DNA from: Shewanella livingstonensis
GTDB lineage: Bacteria > Pseudomonadota > Gammaproteobacteria > Enterobacterales > Shewanellaceae
NCBI RefSeq assembly: GCF_003855395.1
Contig: NZ_CP034015.1
Location: 2,614,001-2,678,000, forward strand
Length of the DNA stretch: 64,000 nucleotides
Direction of reading: 5' to 3'
Position numbers and translations under genes: made by a program. This document shows positions 8,634 to 16,583 of the stretch, piece by piece. The stretch's first letter is position 1, and each line of letters opens with the position of its first letter. The notes beneath the pieces are model-generated. The model was not told the DNA's origin. It saw only the letters and a list, made by a program, of their open reading frames with translations, and did not search any database.

Positions 8634-9392
8634 TTAGATAATACACTCATGAGTCGCTTTGTAAATGAGCTCCGCCTTGTTCTTTGCATCCAAGACTTCT
8701 TTAGCCAAATCAATGTGATAGCTTACACCTCTTTCTGTGAGATGTAATATATTACTGATTTCACTGACGTTAAATCCCATCGCAGTAAGCTCAATCACTT
8801 TGTGCGTTTTAGGTTTAATTGTGCCGTTATGCGAACTAGGGTGGATAAGCTTGGGGTATTTTTGAGTCATGTAGAGATGTAACAGTTCGAGGTATTCAGC
8901 GACCTTGTTGTCCTCAAGGTAGCTTAACAATTCGTCTTGTCTTATTTTATCGCTAAATATGCAGAATGCACCAACAAAATCTTGTTCCGCGTGACCAACA
9001 ACTACTGTTAGGTATGATTTTCTGTCTAAATCGAATTGCGCTTCTATGGTTTTAGACCAAGGCTTATTACTGTCTTGTGACATCCAGCTTAAGAGTGGAA
9101 CATAACCAGTAGGCCAATCACCATTTAGAAGGAAATTAGGCATGGGCATATTTTGTGTAATTGCGAATGAGAGTACCGGAGAAACTAGGTCTAATAAACT
9201 TGTATTTGAAACTAACAATGGATACTTGTTATGAATTGCAAATGCTTTTGAATTAGTTAATTTTTTAGCTTTTAAATGGCCTAGACCCTTTCTAGGGTAT
9301 ATTTTATATGCTATCTCCAAATCGTCAAATCGAGCCATTTTACTCTTGAGATCAGCCATGATGGTTAATGTTTCTTTTGAGGATAAAATCAT
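8634..9392 (-). CDS. LuxR-family transcriptional regulator, copy 1
   Basis: The 252-residue protein ends in a LuxR-type helix-turn-helix: KVIELTAMGFNVSEISNILH, then LTERGVSYHIDLAKEVLDAK. The first ~175 residues have the size of an autoinducer-binding domain, but I do not see the usual acyl-homoserine-lactone residue set, so the ligand is unknown. No luxI-like synthase is present in the window. It lies downstream of, and on the same strand as, the tetraheme lipoprotein gene at 10007-12103, with a terminator and a MITE between them. It is homologous along its full length to the regulator at 12658-13416, with the closest match in the C-terminal 60 residues. Control of the neighbouring cytochromes is inferred. 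Confidence 0.82.
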   Translation of the reverse strand: MILSSKETLTIMADLKSKMARFDDLEIAYKIYPRKGLGHLKAKKLTNSKAFAIHNKYPLLVSNTSLLDLVSPVLSFAITQNMPMPNFLLNGDWPTGYVPLLSWMSQDSNKPWSKTIEAQFDLDRKSYLTVVVGHAEQDFVGAFCIFSDKIRQDELLSYLEDNKVAEYLELLHLYMTQKYPKLIHPSSHNGTIKPKTHKVIELTAMGFNVSEISNILHLTERGVSYHIDLAKEVLDAKNKAELIYKATHECII

Positions 9393-9645
9393 GTAAAAAC
9401 CTCTTTAACAGCTAGACAACTAACAATGATAGGGCATTGATGTTCAATATTTGGGTTCGGTTGAAATCAATGCGCCTTGCACGTAAGTTATTAATAAACT
9501 TGTCTAATTAATAACATAAGTTATAAAGTGTAATGTATGAAATACTATTGTTAATCATTGTAAACTAAGGAGAATTATTGAAATGTGCGCTAGGTCATCA
9601 ATCGATATTTTTTATGATTAAATATTTATTGGCGGATCTAGCTCC

Positions 9646-9798
9646 CAGGGTAACCGCATGAGTGTGCGTTTTTTGTTCACAATAAAAAGTATCAATATAG
9701 AACTACTTCCAATCACTCATGAAATGATAACGTTCTGAACAAATGTAGTTTTAAAAATATACTGAATCTGTTCATAAAACGTTCGCGATCTCGCCCTG
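9646..9798. mobile_element. 153-bp MITE, copy 1, with 10-bp target duplication
   Basis: The element begins CAGGGTAACCGCATGAGTG and ends GTTCGCGATCTCGCCCTG. The direct repeat ATCTAGCTCC flanks it at 9636-9645 and 9799-9808. The same 153-bp sequence with its own flanking duplication occurs at 47622-47774, and an older copy lies at 48069-48222. Both ends match the ends of the IS at 57213-58451, so this is a non-autonomous relative that codes for nothing. Confidence 0.92.
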
Positions 9799-9908
9799 AT
9801 CTAGCTCCCTAGTTCGTAACCATCACTAACAGGCTGTGGGGTTTATTATTAAGGGCTATTAACTATTGTTATGGGTTAAACGATCAATGCGTCTTTGCAT
9901 TAAAGGTT

Positions 9909-9940
9909 AAAAGCAAACTCCATTTCTGGAGCTTGCTTTT
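9909..9940 (-). terminator. Terminator of the tetraheme lipoprotein gene, copy 1
   Basis: AAAAGCAAACTCC and GGAGCTTGCTTTT flank a 6-base loop. The stem carries one mismatch and T's follow on either strand. It lies about 65 bases downstream of the minus-strand cytochrome gene and separates it from luxR copy 1. Confidence 0.8.
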
Positions 9941-10006
9941 CGAGTATTTTACAGTGTGTTTAAAGTGAGGCGGTTAAACACGTTCCATACAAGATTTTAA
10001 TGTATT

Positions 10007-12103
10007 TTATTCAACAACATATTCTATAGGTTCTTTATCAACACCATGGCATGCTGTACATGAATAAGGGTCGGGATAGGTTTTACTTAAGTTATAATCA
10101 CTGTTATGACTTGGGAACCAAAGGTCATCATATGGCTTTTCGGTGCCATCAAAATCTAATTGTTGACCACTTGCGGTACGTTGATTGGAGACATTCTCTT
10201 CAGCGGGAACGAACTTAGCTAAACTTGCATCACCATGATTTTTCATGTGAAGGCCGTCAGGGTTATTGGTGTTGTGGCACCAGAAACAACGCGCGCCTCG
10301 GTTATGTCCCTCGGATGCACCGTTACTACCATGACAACTCGCGCAGTAGTATGGCTGAATATAATCAAAGCCATCAGCACTATTAGTTGGCCAACTTTGT
10401 CCGCCATGTCCTAAAGGTTGTTTATTTTCATTATGACATTGAGTACAGTCAGAAATATTCCAACCAAAGTGGGTCTGATCTAATATCTTAGCGTTTCCGA
10501 CGGTAGTGTCTTTTGTGGCGGCAACAACTTGGCGCAGTCTAGCCGTTTGAGTGGCATCCACAGTTGGATACAGGTCAAAATCACCAAGTGAATTTAATGT
10601 AGAGAATTGTAACTCGCTTTTAGCGACATACATTTCTTTACTGTCTCTATCACCATAATGCATGTCAATTTCATCAACATTGTTAAACGCTGTAGCACTT
10701 AGCGTTACCAACGCCATGTACTCTGGTGGATAAGATAATAAATTAGCACCAGCTACCTCACTGAGATTATTTCCGCCGATACCTTGAAAAGACAACCATT
10801 CTTGGTTGCATATGTCTTGGGGTATTTCGCCTTCACCTGCTGCAGTTGGCGAACCATCTAACTTAAAGTCACAAGTTGGAAAAGGTGCCATAGCAAAGTC
10901 AAGCGCCGCAACTAATTCGCCTTGATAAGGAATCGATGCCATCCAGCCACCATAGGGCCCTGAGTATGGGTGTTCCATTAAAGAAAAGTTATTGACAATC
11001 GCGCCAGAGCTCATAACAGGCCACCATGTAAAGCTATACCTTTCTCCGGTTTGCTCTGCAACGCTCATCCATACATCCATAGAGGTAATGTGCCCTGGTT
11101 GCCATACATCGCTACGTAAATTGAACGCTTTGACTTCAACGTTTGTCGCGATAATTTCTGGGGAAGGATTTCGTTGAGCTTGGAATTCAGGGATGGTTAA
11201 TTCGGCCCCCCCACTATGCATCAATATTGGGATAATAAACTTCCCATCACTAGCGGCTAAGCGGTCTTGCTCTTGTTTCCAAATCCAATGTCTGCGGTTG
11301 GTCATAGCTTCGTGATGGGGTAAAAAACGCACCTGTTGACCTTCACGTAACCATGTTTGGTCCATCCGGCGGTAGGTATAGTCTAGGCGTGATCCAGCAT
11401 AAAACGTATTCTGCCCTCTGCTATTTTCATATGCAAAATGCCAGTCATCACTATTATAATATTCTCCGTCTTTTTCATCAAACACACCATCTTGGTTTTG
11501 GTCCCAAGAAAGGTTGAATTCATAGGTATCATAGGCTGAGTCTTTGTAAGAAATGATATCCCCTTCAAAGCGTAAATCATCGTGAGTGCCGACGACAAAG
11601 CGTAAAAGATCGAAATGACTATAAATGCCTTCAACGAAAATATCTGGCCGTGAAGTCCCCGCGCCCAGTCCATCAGGATTGGTGGCTAAGTATTCACGCA
11701 TATCCTCAGTCTGAACATAAGAAATGGGTCCTGCTTCAACGTTCTTTATCCCTGCTAAGGTTGAATCACGGTGGTTAATAACACCATCACCGTTCATATC
11801 GCCAGAAAGATCACCGCTAAAAGAGCGCAGCAATGCACTGCTAACCCAAGGTTGAACATTGTCTTCCATCCTGCCCACGTACAGTTGGACTTGTCCTTTT
11901 AAGCTTGAATCACCGAACTCCATATAAGGGGAATCAATGTAATTCCAGGCTTCGTTAACCACTTTTCCTTCTGCAGGGGTTTGTGTAGTTGGATTATCAG
12001 TAACGGGTTGATCTAATGCGACTACTGTTTTGTCATCAGATCCACAGCCCCACATACCAATCATCAATAATGCGATTAATGTTTTGCTTTGTATTTTCAT
12101 CAT
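10007..12103 (-). CDS. Outer-membrane tetraheme c-type cytochrome lipoprotein, copy 1
   Basis: 698 residues. The N-terminus KTLIALLMIGMWGCGSDD is a lipoprotein signal with the acylated cysteine near residue 20. Four haem sites, CTQCH, CASCH, CFWCH and CTACH, all lie in the last ~140 residues. The ~530 residues before them have no CXXCH but carry Asp-rich EF-hand-like loops (DMNGDGVINHRD and DQNQDGVFDEKD), which suggest bound calcium. By position it is the likely cell-surface partner of the MtrA/MtrB-like conduit, a role filled by decaheme MtrC/OmcA elsewhere. I do not recognise the large N-terminal domain; a divergent cytochrome-associated beta-sandwich is possible. A paralogue is at 13799-15835. 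Confidence 0.82.
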   Translation of the reverse strand: MMKIQSKTLIALLMIGMWGCGSDDKTVVALDQPVTDNPTTQTPAEGKVVNEAWNYIDSPYMEFGDSSLKGQVQLYVGRMEDNVQPWVSSALLRSFSGDLSGDMNGDGVINHRDSTLAGIKNVEAGPISYVQTEDMREYLATNPDGLGAGTSRPDIFVEGIYSHFDLLRFVVGTHDDLRFEGDIISYKDSAYDTYEFNLSWDQNQDGVFDEKDGEYYNSDDWHFAYENSRGQNTFYAGSRLDYTYRRMDQTWLREGQQVRFLPHHEAMTNRRHWIWKQEQDRLAASDGKFIIPILMHSGGAELTIPEFQAQRNPSPEIIATNVEVKAFNLRSDVWQPGHITSMDVWMSVAEQTGERYSFTWWPVMSSGAIVNNFSLMEHPYSGPYGGWMASIPYQGELVAALDFAMAPFPTCDFKLDGSPTAAGEGEIPQDICNQEWLSFQGIGGNNLSEVAGANLLSYPPEYMALVTLSATAFNNVDEIDMHYGDRDSKEMYVAKSELQFSTLNSLGDFDLYPTVDATQTARLRQVVAATKDTTVGNAKILDQTHFGWNISDCTQCHNENKQPLGHGGQSWPTNSADGFDYIQPYYCASCHGSNGASEGHNRGARCFWCHNTNNPDGLHMKNHGDASLAKFVPAEENVSNQRTASGQQLDFDGTEKPYDDLWFPSHNSDYNLSKTYPDPYSCTACHGVDKEPIEYVVE

Positions 12104-12289
12104 TCTTACCTTTTTCTTATTTATAACAGCTTTTATTTACACGACTATGGTCAAACAAGCCCACAAATAAAACAGTGTTATTTAATGTAAAAAAGGTGTT
12201 TTTGATTGACAAATGTGACCGGTGTTACTTATTTATGCGTTAACAGTTAACTAAATCGAAAAAAGTCTTGTAAAAATTGGATAAAACTT
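12104..12289. promoter_or_regulatory. Promoter region of tetraheme gene copy 1, with a CRP-like site
   Basis: AAATGTGA-CCGGTG-TTACTT at about 12211-12230 has a perfect left half of the CRP consensus and a partial right half with the correct 6-base gap. It lies ~110 bases upstream of the minus-strand cytochrome start. CRP control of anaerobic respiration is well known in Shewanella; its action here is inferred. Confidence 0.45.
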
Positions 12290-12465
12290 AGGCTAAGTAT
12301 GGGGGGTTCTATTAGTGATGATGATAACCACAGTGCCAATGCGCTAGGTTATGATGACGGTTTTACAGGTGCGATTGATGCAAATGCTGCCACTGTGACT
12401 GATAGCGGGATACGAACCGAGATTTATGCAAAAGATCTTGGCAGTAAACGTGGTGATGCTGCGGT
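12290..12465 (+). pseudogene. Fragment of the mtrB-like gene (residues ~55-112)
   Basis: GGCTAAGTAT at 12290 onward repeats 6309-6481 of the mtrB-like gene with only about 7 differences in ~165 bases. At about 12462 the sequence jumps to a copy of the region that normally lies 270 bases after mtrB (GTACATGTCA at 8442 and 12463). Most of the barrel gene is therefore deleted. There is no start or export signal, so nothing functional is expected. It marks a segmental duplication of mtrB-luxR-cytochrome. Confidence 0.9.
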
Positions 12466-12657
12466 ACATGTCAAGGTTTTGAAAATGAGTAAAAAAAGAA
12501 AGTAGAAGAATAGAAAACTATCTGTAATTCAAAGGTCAGAATATGTAAATATTCTAGCTTTTTTTCGACATTCAATTAGTTTGGATATTAATACAAGAGA
12601 CTGGTTCGTTAAGTTGGTAAAGAACTCTGTTCCAACATTGAGATAGTGGTGTACTTG
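12466..12657. repeat. Duplicate of the region downstream of the mtrB-like gene
   Basis: This ~190-base stretch matches ~8445-8633 closely, including a hairpin at 12533-12560 with more mismatches than the original. It joins the mtrB fragment to luxR copy 2. No gene is seen. Confidence 0.8.
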
Positions 12658-13416
12658 TTAGATGATACACTCATGGGTCGCTTTGTAAATGAGCTCCATT
12701 TTGTTCTTTGCAACCAACACCTCCTTAGCTAAATCAAGGTGATAGCTTACGCCTCTTTCAGTAAGATGTAACATGTTGCTAATTTCACTGACGTGAAATC
12801 CCATGGCAGTAAGCTCAATCACTTTGCGTGTTTTAGGTTTTATAGTGCCATTATATTGGCTTGGGCTAGTCAAATTAGAGTACTTTCGGGACATATAAAA
12901 ATGTATTAAATCGAGATAATCAGCGATTTTATTTTTTTCTAAGTAGTCTTCCAAGTCATCTTGCTTTATTTGTTCGCTGAATATAGCAAAACCACCTACA
13001 AAATCTTGTTCAGGACTACTCACAATAATGGTTAGACACGATTCACAACCCAAATTAAATCTGTCTTTTAATGTATCAGACCAAGGCTTATTACTGTCTT
13101 GTGAAAACCAACTAGATAATGGTAAATAACCTTTCGGCCAGTCGCCTTTAAGTGCAAAATCAGGTAACGAAATACTATTGACAGATGCAAATGTCGTTAT
13201 TGGAGTTATTTTTCTCAATATCTTCAGATTAGTGACCAATAATGGATAATTATTTTGAATAACCAATGCCTTAGCAATAGATAGTTTTTTTCCTTTTAAT
13301 TCACCAAGGCCTTCTCTAGGATAGATTTTATAGGCAAGTTCTAATTTGTCATATCTGGATATTTTCTCCTTGAGGTCGCTCATTAAATCTAGTGTTTCTT
13401 TCAAGGTCAAACTCAT
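12658..13416 (-). CDS. LuxR-family transcriptional regulator, copy 2
   Basis: 252 residues, aligning without gaps to copy 1. The last ~60 residues (from NGTIKPKT through the HTH GFHVSEISNMLHLTERGVSY to the identical end KATHECII) are almost unchanged, while the N-terminal sensing domain has diverged strongly. That suggests the same DNA target with a different signal, or sequence exchange confined to the 3' half. It follows the tetraheme gene at 13799 on the same strand. No autoinducer synthase is in view. Confidence 0.82.
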   Translation of the reverse strand: MSLTLKETLDLMSDLKEKISRYDKLELAYKIYPREGLGELKGKKLSIAKALVIQNNYPLLVTNLKILRKITPITTFASVNSISLPDFALKGDWPKGYLPLSSWFSQDSNKPWSDTLKDRFNLGCESCLTIIVSSPEQDFVGGFAIFSEQIKQDDLEDYLEKNKIADYLDLIHFYMSRKYSNLTSPSQYNGTIKPKTRKVIELTAMGFHVSEISNMLHLTERGVSYHLDLAKEVLVAKNKMELIYKATHECII

Positions 13417-13746
13417 ACCAAACCTCTTACATAAATGTTGAGTAGCAATTAATTTACTTTTTACTGGGGAATAAGTTAACTATAAAATCGAAATTAGCAG
13501 ATTTATCTTTTTGTAAAGTTATCAAAATATAGACATTAATTTAGTAGCTTAATGCTGGTTACATTATAGTTTTGATGATAATAAAACACTGTTGTTTTAT
13601 GAAGTAAACCATTAGGCATTTGTTGATATGTGAACAAGGACATCATCTTGGGATTACCATATACAACCCTTTGCTGTTGATATGATCGTTTTTTGTTAAT
13701 GAATATAAGGATAATAGTTATCAAGATCTTATTAATAACATGATGA
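13417..13746. other. AT-rich intergenic region
   Basis: No convincing gene or RNA is seen. An 83-codon frame on the minus strand looks compositional. The region must hold the promoter of luxR copy 2 unless that gene is read through from the cytochrome gene. Confidence 0.5.
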
Positions 13747-13784
13747 TAAAAAAGCCCAGTCGTTATTACTCTGCAGGGCTTCAT
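13747..13784 (-). terminator. Terminator of the tetraheme lipoprotein gene, copy 2
   Basis: Read on the minus strand, GAAGCCCTGCAGAG is followed by a short loop, CTGGGCTTTTTT and a T-run. It begins about 15 bases after the stop of the cytochrome gene. Confidence 0.75.
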
Positions 13785-13798
13785 CAATTAAAGATAGA

Positions 13799-15835
13799 TT
13801 ATTTTACATTATATTTTTTCGGTTCATGGTTATAACCATGACAAGTACCACAAGTGTATGGATCAGGGAATACCTTACTTAGTGTGTAATCATTATTATG
13901 ACTCGGAACCCAAAGATCACCATACGGTTGATAATTGCCTAATTCGTTCACAGTAGCTGTACTTGCATGACGTTGATTAGAAACATTCTTTTCTTTAGGA
14001 ATAAACTTGGCTAAGTTGGAATCGCCATGATGTTTTTGGAGTTGACTTTCATTATTAGTATTGTGACACCAGAAGCAACGCGCCCCACGGTTATGACCTT
14101 CTGGCGCGCCGTTATTTCCATGGCAAGTTGCACAATAATTAGGTTGGGGATAATCAAATCCATCAGCACTGTTTGTTGGCCAGCTTTGCCCACCATGGCC
14201 TAGCGGATCCTTTTTATCATTGTGACATTCAGTACAATCGGCTATTTTCCAACCAAAATGAGTCTGGTCGAGAATTTTAGCATTACCTACTTGTGTTTCA
14301 CTCGTTGCTGCGGGGAGGTATCTTAATGTCCCTGTACCTGTTACATCTGCAGTTGGGTACATGTCGAAATCACCTAGGCTATCGAGTGTCGTATGCTGGA
14401 GTTCATCTTTTGCAATATAGACATCAATTTTATGATCTTTGTGTAAATCCACATCAATAGAGTTACGCTGTTCAAACTTAAATGATACTAATTGAAGATA
14501 TTCCCAAGGGTATGTCATTATTCTTGAGTCATAAGTGAACTCATTGTTTACCGCTCCAGTTCCGTTAAAAGTTTGCCATTCTTTTGCGCAAACAGCTGGA
14601 TTGATTGGGTCCATACCTGATGCCGGCGAAGAGCCATCTCGATTAAAATTACACGCAGGCGGTGTATATGTGAAATCACCTGCAGTCGCAAGTTCACCAC
14701 GTGATGGAGATGTAGCGGTCCAGCCACCATAAGGGCCAGTCCATTGGTCATACATCATTGCAAAATGTTCTACTACAGCCCCAGAACTCATGGTTGCCCA
14801 CCAAGTAAACCTAATGTCTGCGTCAATTTGTTTTGCAACAGACAACCAGGCATCCATTTCAGTCATAACTCCCTCTTGGAATACATCAGAGCGAAGATTA
14901 AAAGGGTGTACTTCTACATTTTGAGCAACTACCTGCAGTTCACCTGTAAAAGAATTAATATGAAATACTTTTGGAATAATGTATTTCCCATCATCAGCCG
15001 CTAGACGATCCTGTTCTTGCTGCCACACCCAATGTCGTCTATTGGTCATCTCATCAGTGAATGGTAAGAATCTAATTTTCATCTCTCGTTTCAACCAAAA
15101 TTGGTCGATGCGGTCATAACTCGTTTCAAACGATCGGTTTCCATATTGTCTATTTTGACCAATTGATGGGAATATTGAAAAATGCCAGTTTTCACTATTA
15201 AAGTGTTCACCGTCATTTTCATCAAACAGGCCATCACCGTTAGCATCCCAAGAAATTTTGTATTCAAACGTATTATATTGTGAATCTTTATAAGAGGTTA
15301 TATCACCTTCCCAGCGCATATCAGCACGGGTACCCACAATAAAACGAAGCAAATCAAACGGACTATAGTGACCTGGTTTAAAGATATCAGGTCTTGCAGT
15401 GCCCGCGCCAAGCCCATCGGGGTTAGTTGCAAGATAATCAATCATAGCTTGTGTATTTTGGGTGTAAGCAGGTCCCGTTTCTTTATTAACAATGCCTGCT
15501 AGTGCTGCATCGTTGAAAGCAACTCTGCCATCACCATTTATATCTCGAGAACTGTCACCAGTTGCTTGAAGATACAGGCCTGTGCCAACCCATTTGGTGG
15601 TATTGTCTTCAAGTCGGCCAATATTAACCCCAACATTTCCTCTTAATTCAAACCCTTTAATATCGAAATAAGGAGTTTCAATGTAATTCCAGGCTTCGTT
15701 AACGACTTTTGAGTCCGCAGGCGTTTCGGTAACGATTGGCTGTGGTGCATCGACCACAGTTTTGTCTTCTGAACCACAGCCCCATAAACTCACCATCAAT
15801 AAGCTTATCAGTGTTTTATTATATAATTTCATCAT
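13799..15835 (-). CDS. Outer-membrane tetraheme c-type cytochrome lipoprotein, copy 2
   Basis: 678 residues, paralogous to 10007-12103 throughout. It has a lipoprotein signal SLLMVSLWGCGSEDKTVVD, Asp-rich loops (DINGDGRVAFND and DANGDGLFDENDGE) and four C-terminal haem sites, CTECH, CATCH, CFWCH and CGTCH. The segment around the haems (ILDQTHFGW, LGHGGQSWPTNSADGFDY, GHNRGARCFWCHNTNN) is nearly identical between copies, while the N-terminal part differs more. The two may be alternative terminal reductases or surface electron outlets for one MtrAB-like conduit. Confidence 0.82.
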   Translation of the reverse strand: MMKLYNKTLISLLMVSLWGCGSEDKTVVDAPQPIVTETPADSKVVNEAWNYIETPYFDIKGFELRGNVGVNIGRLEDNTTKWVGTGLYLQATGDSSRDINGDGRVAFNDAALAGIVNKETGPAYTQNTQAMIDYLATNPDGLGAGTARPDIFKPGHYSPFDLLRFIVGTRADMRWEGDITSYKDSQYNTFEYKISWDANGDGLFDENDGEHFNSENWHFSIFPSIGQNRQYGNRSFETSYDRIDQFWLKREMKIRFLPFTDEMTNRRHWVWQQEQDRLAADDGKYIIPKVFHINSFTGELQVVAQNVEVHPFNLRSDVFQEGVMTEMDAWLSVAKQIDADIRFTWWATMSSGAVVEHFAMMYDQWTGPYGGWTATSPSRGELATAGDFTYTPPACNFNRDGSSPASGMDPINPAVCAKEWQTFNGTGAVNNEFTYDSRIMTYPWEYLQLVSFKFEQRNSIDVDLHKDHKIDVYIAKDELQHTTLDSLGDFDMYPTADVTGTGTLRYLPAATSETQVGNAKILDQTHFGWKIADCTECHNDKKDPLGHGGQSWPTNSADGFDYPQPNYCATCHGNNGAPEGHNRGARCFWCHNTNNESQLQKHHGDSNLAKFIPKEKNVSNQRHASTATVNELGNYQPYGDLWVPSHNNDYTLSKVFPDPYTCGTCHGYNHEPKKYNVK

Positions 15836-16204
15836 ACATACCTATTTATTATGTTTAAGTCTTAAACACATTTTTTTGCACAAGTATGGTGAGGTTAAGT
15901 TGATTAGTGTTCAGTGTTGTTTTCTGTAAAAAAAGCCGCGTGAGTTGTCAAATTATGAAGTGTGTCACTTAATTGTTTGAATTTCGTTTGACGTCTAGAG
16001 GATATTCAAACCCTTTAGCAACAATTGGGTATTGATTATAGAGCCAGAAATTCTTCGTGCCAGAAAAATGATTTGATGAAGATAGACCTAGATTTTCACA
16101 TAAAAGTCAGTCAAAAACCTTCAAAAGTACTGTAAGAAATCACACACTTTATTTGAAAAAAATGTATCTGTGATCTTGCTCCTAGGCGAATAATAAAACT
16201 GGGG
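15836..16204. other. Intergenic region between the cytochrome and cobalamin loci
   Basis: It holds the promoters of the minus-strand cytochrome and of the btuB riboswitch transcript. A perfect inverted repeat AAGTG-TGT-CACTT lies at 15958-15970, about 125 bases upstream of the cytochrome start, and may be an operator. No gene is seen. Confidence 0.45.
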
Positions 16205-16416
16205 GTAACTTGCTTGGCATGTAGAGGTGGACAGTAATATAAACAATATATAACTAGTTCATGGGAATGCGGTGAGATACCGCGGCTGTGCCTGCAACTG
16301 TAATCAGAGCAACATATTAATACCACTGGTCGACGATCGGGAAGGAATATGTTTAGACGCTGAGAGCCAGGAGACCGACCTCTATTAGACTTTGACTCAA
16401 GCGGGTTTCTTGAGCA
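16205..16416 (+). ncRNA. Cobalamin riboswitch 1, upstream of btuB
   Basis: The core reads ATGGGAATGCGGTGAGATAC, then GCTGTGCCTGCAACTGTAA, then ACCACTGG...GGGAAGG and the conserved GAGAGCCAGGAGACC at 16362-16376. A following hairpin (CTCAA 16396-16400 with TTGAG 16410-16414) has the loop GCGGG at 16401-16405. This can pair with CCTGC at 16291-16295 (one G-U), matching the L5-L13 kissing loop. The outer boundaries are approximate. High cobalamin should reduce btuB expression. Confidence 0.93.
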
Positions 16417-16583
16417 GACGACCAAGTATAATAGTGTCGGCAATTAGGGTGTATTTAACACTAGGCTTCACTCTCACTCGGTTTTATCTGTTGTGATCAG
16501 AATAAGATGAAACAACCTCTATTTTGATTATCTCCCCCAAAGGGAGCATTCCCGCGCTTTTAACTTTTTTCTAAGGAAAAACC

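Larger units (their letters stand above)
9393..10006. other. Intergenic region holding MITE copy 1 and a terminator
   Basis: This 614-base gap holds a 153-bp MITE (9646-9798) and the cytochrome terminator near 9909-9940. The rest is AT-rich and shows no gene. The equivalent gap beside the second pair (13417-13798) lacks the MITE. Confidence 0.7.

Noticed and set aside
12299..12505. 68-codon open frame similar to the mtrB-like protein
   Set aside because: It is an internal fragment of mtrB with no signal peptide, ribosome-binding site or barrel end, so it is listed as a pseudogene rather than a gene.
13536..13787. 83-codon minus-strand frame between luxR copy 2 and the cytochrome
   Set aside because: The composition is AT-driven with no family resemblance, and it overlaps the cytochrome terminator.
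16111..16443. 110-codon minus-strand frame
   Set aside because: It lies antisense to cobalamin riboswitch 1; the conserved RNA explains the sequence.
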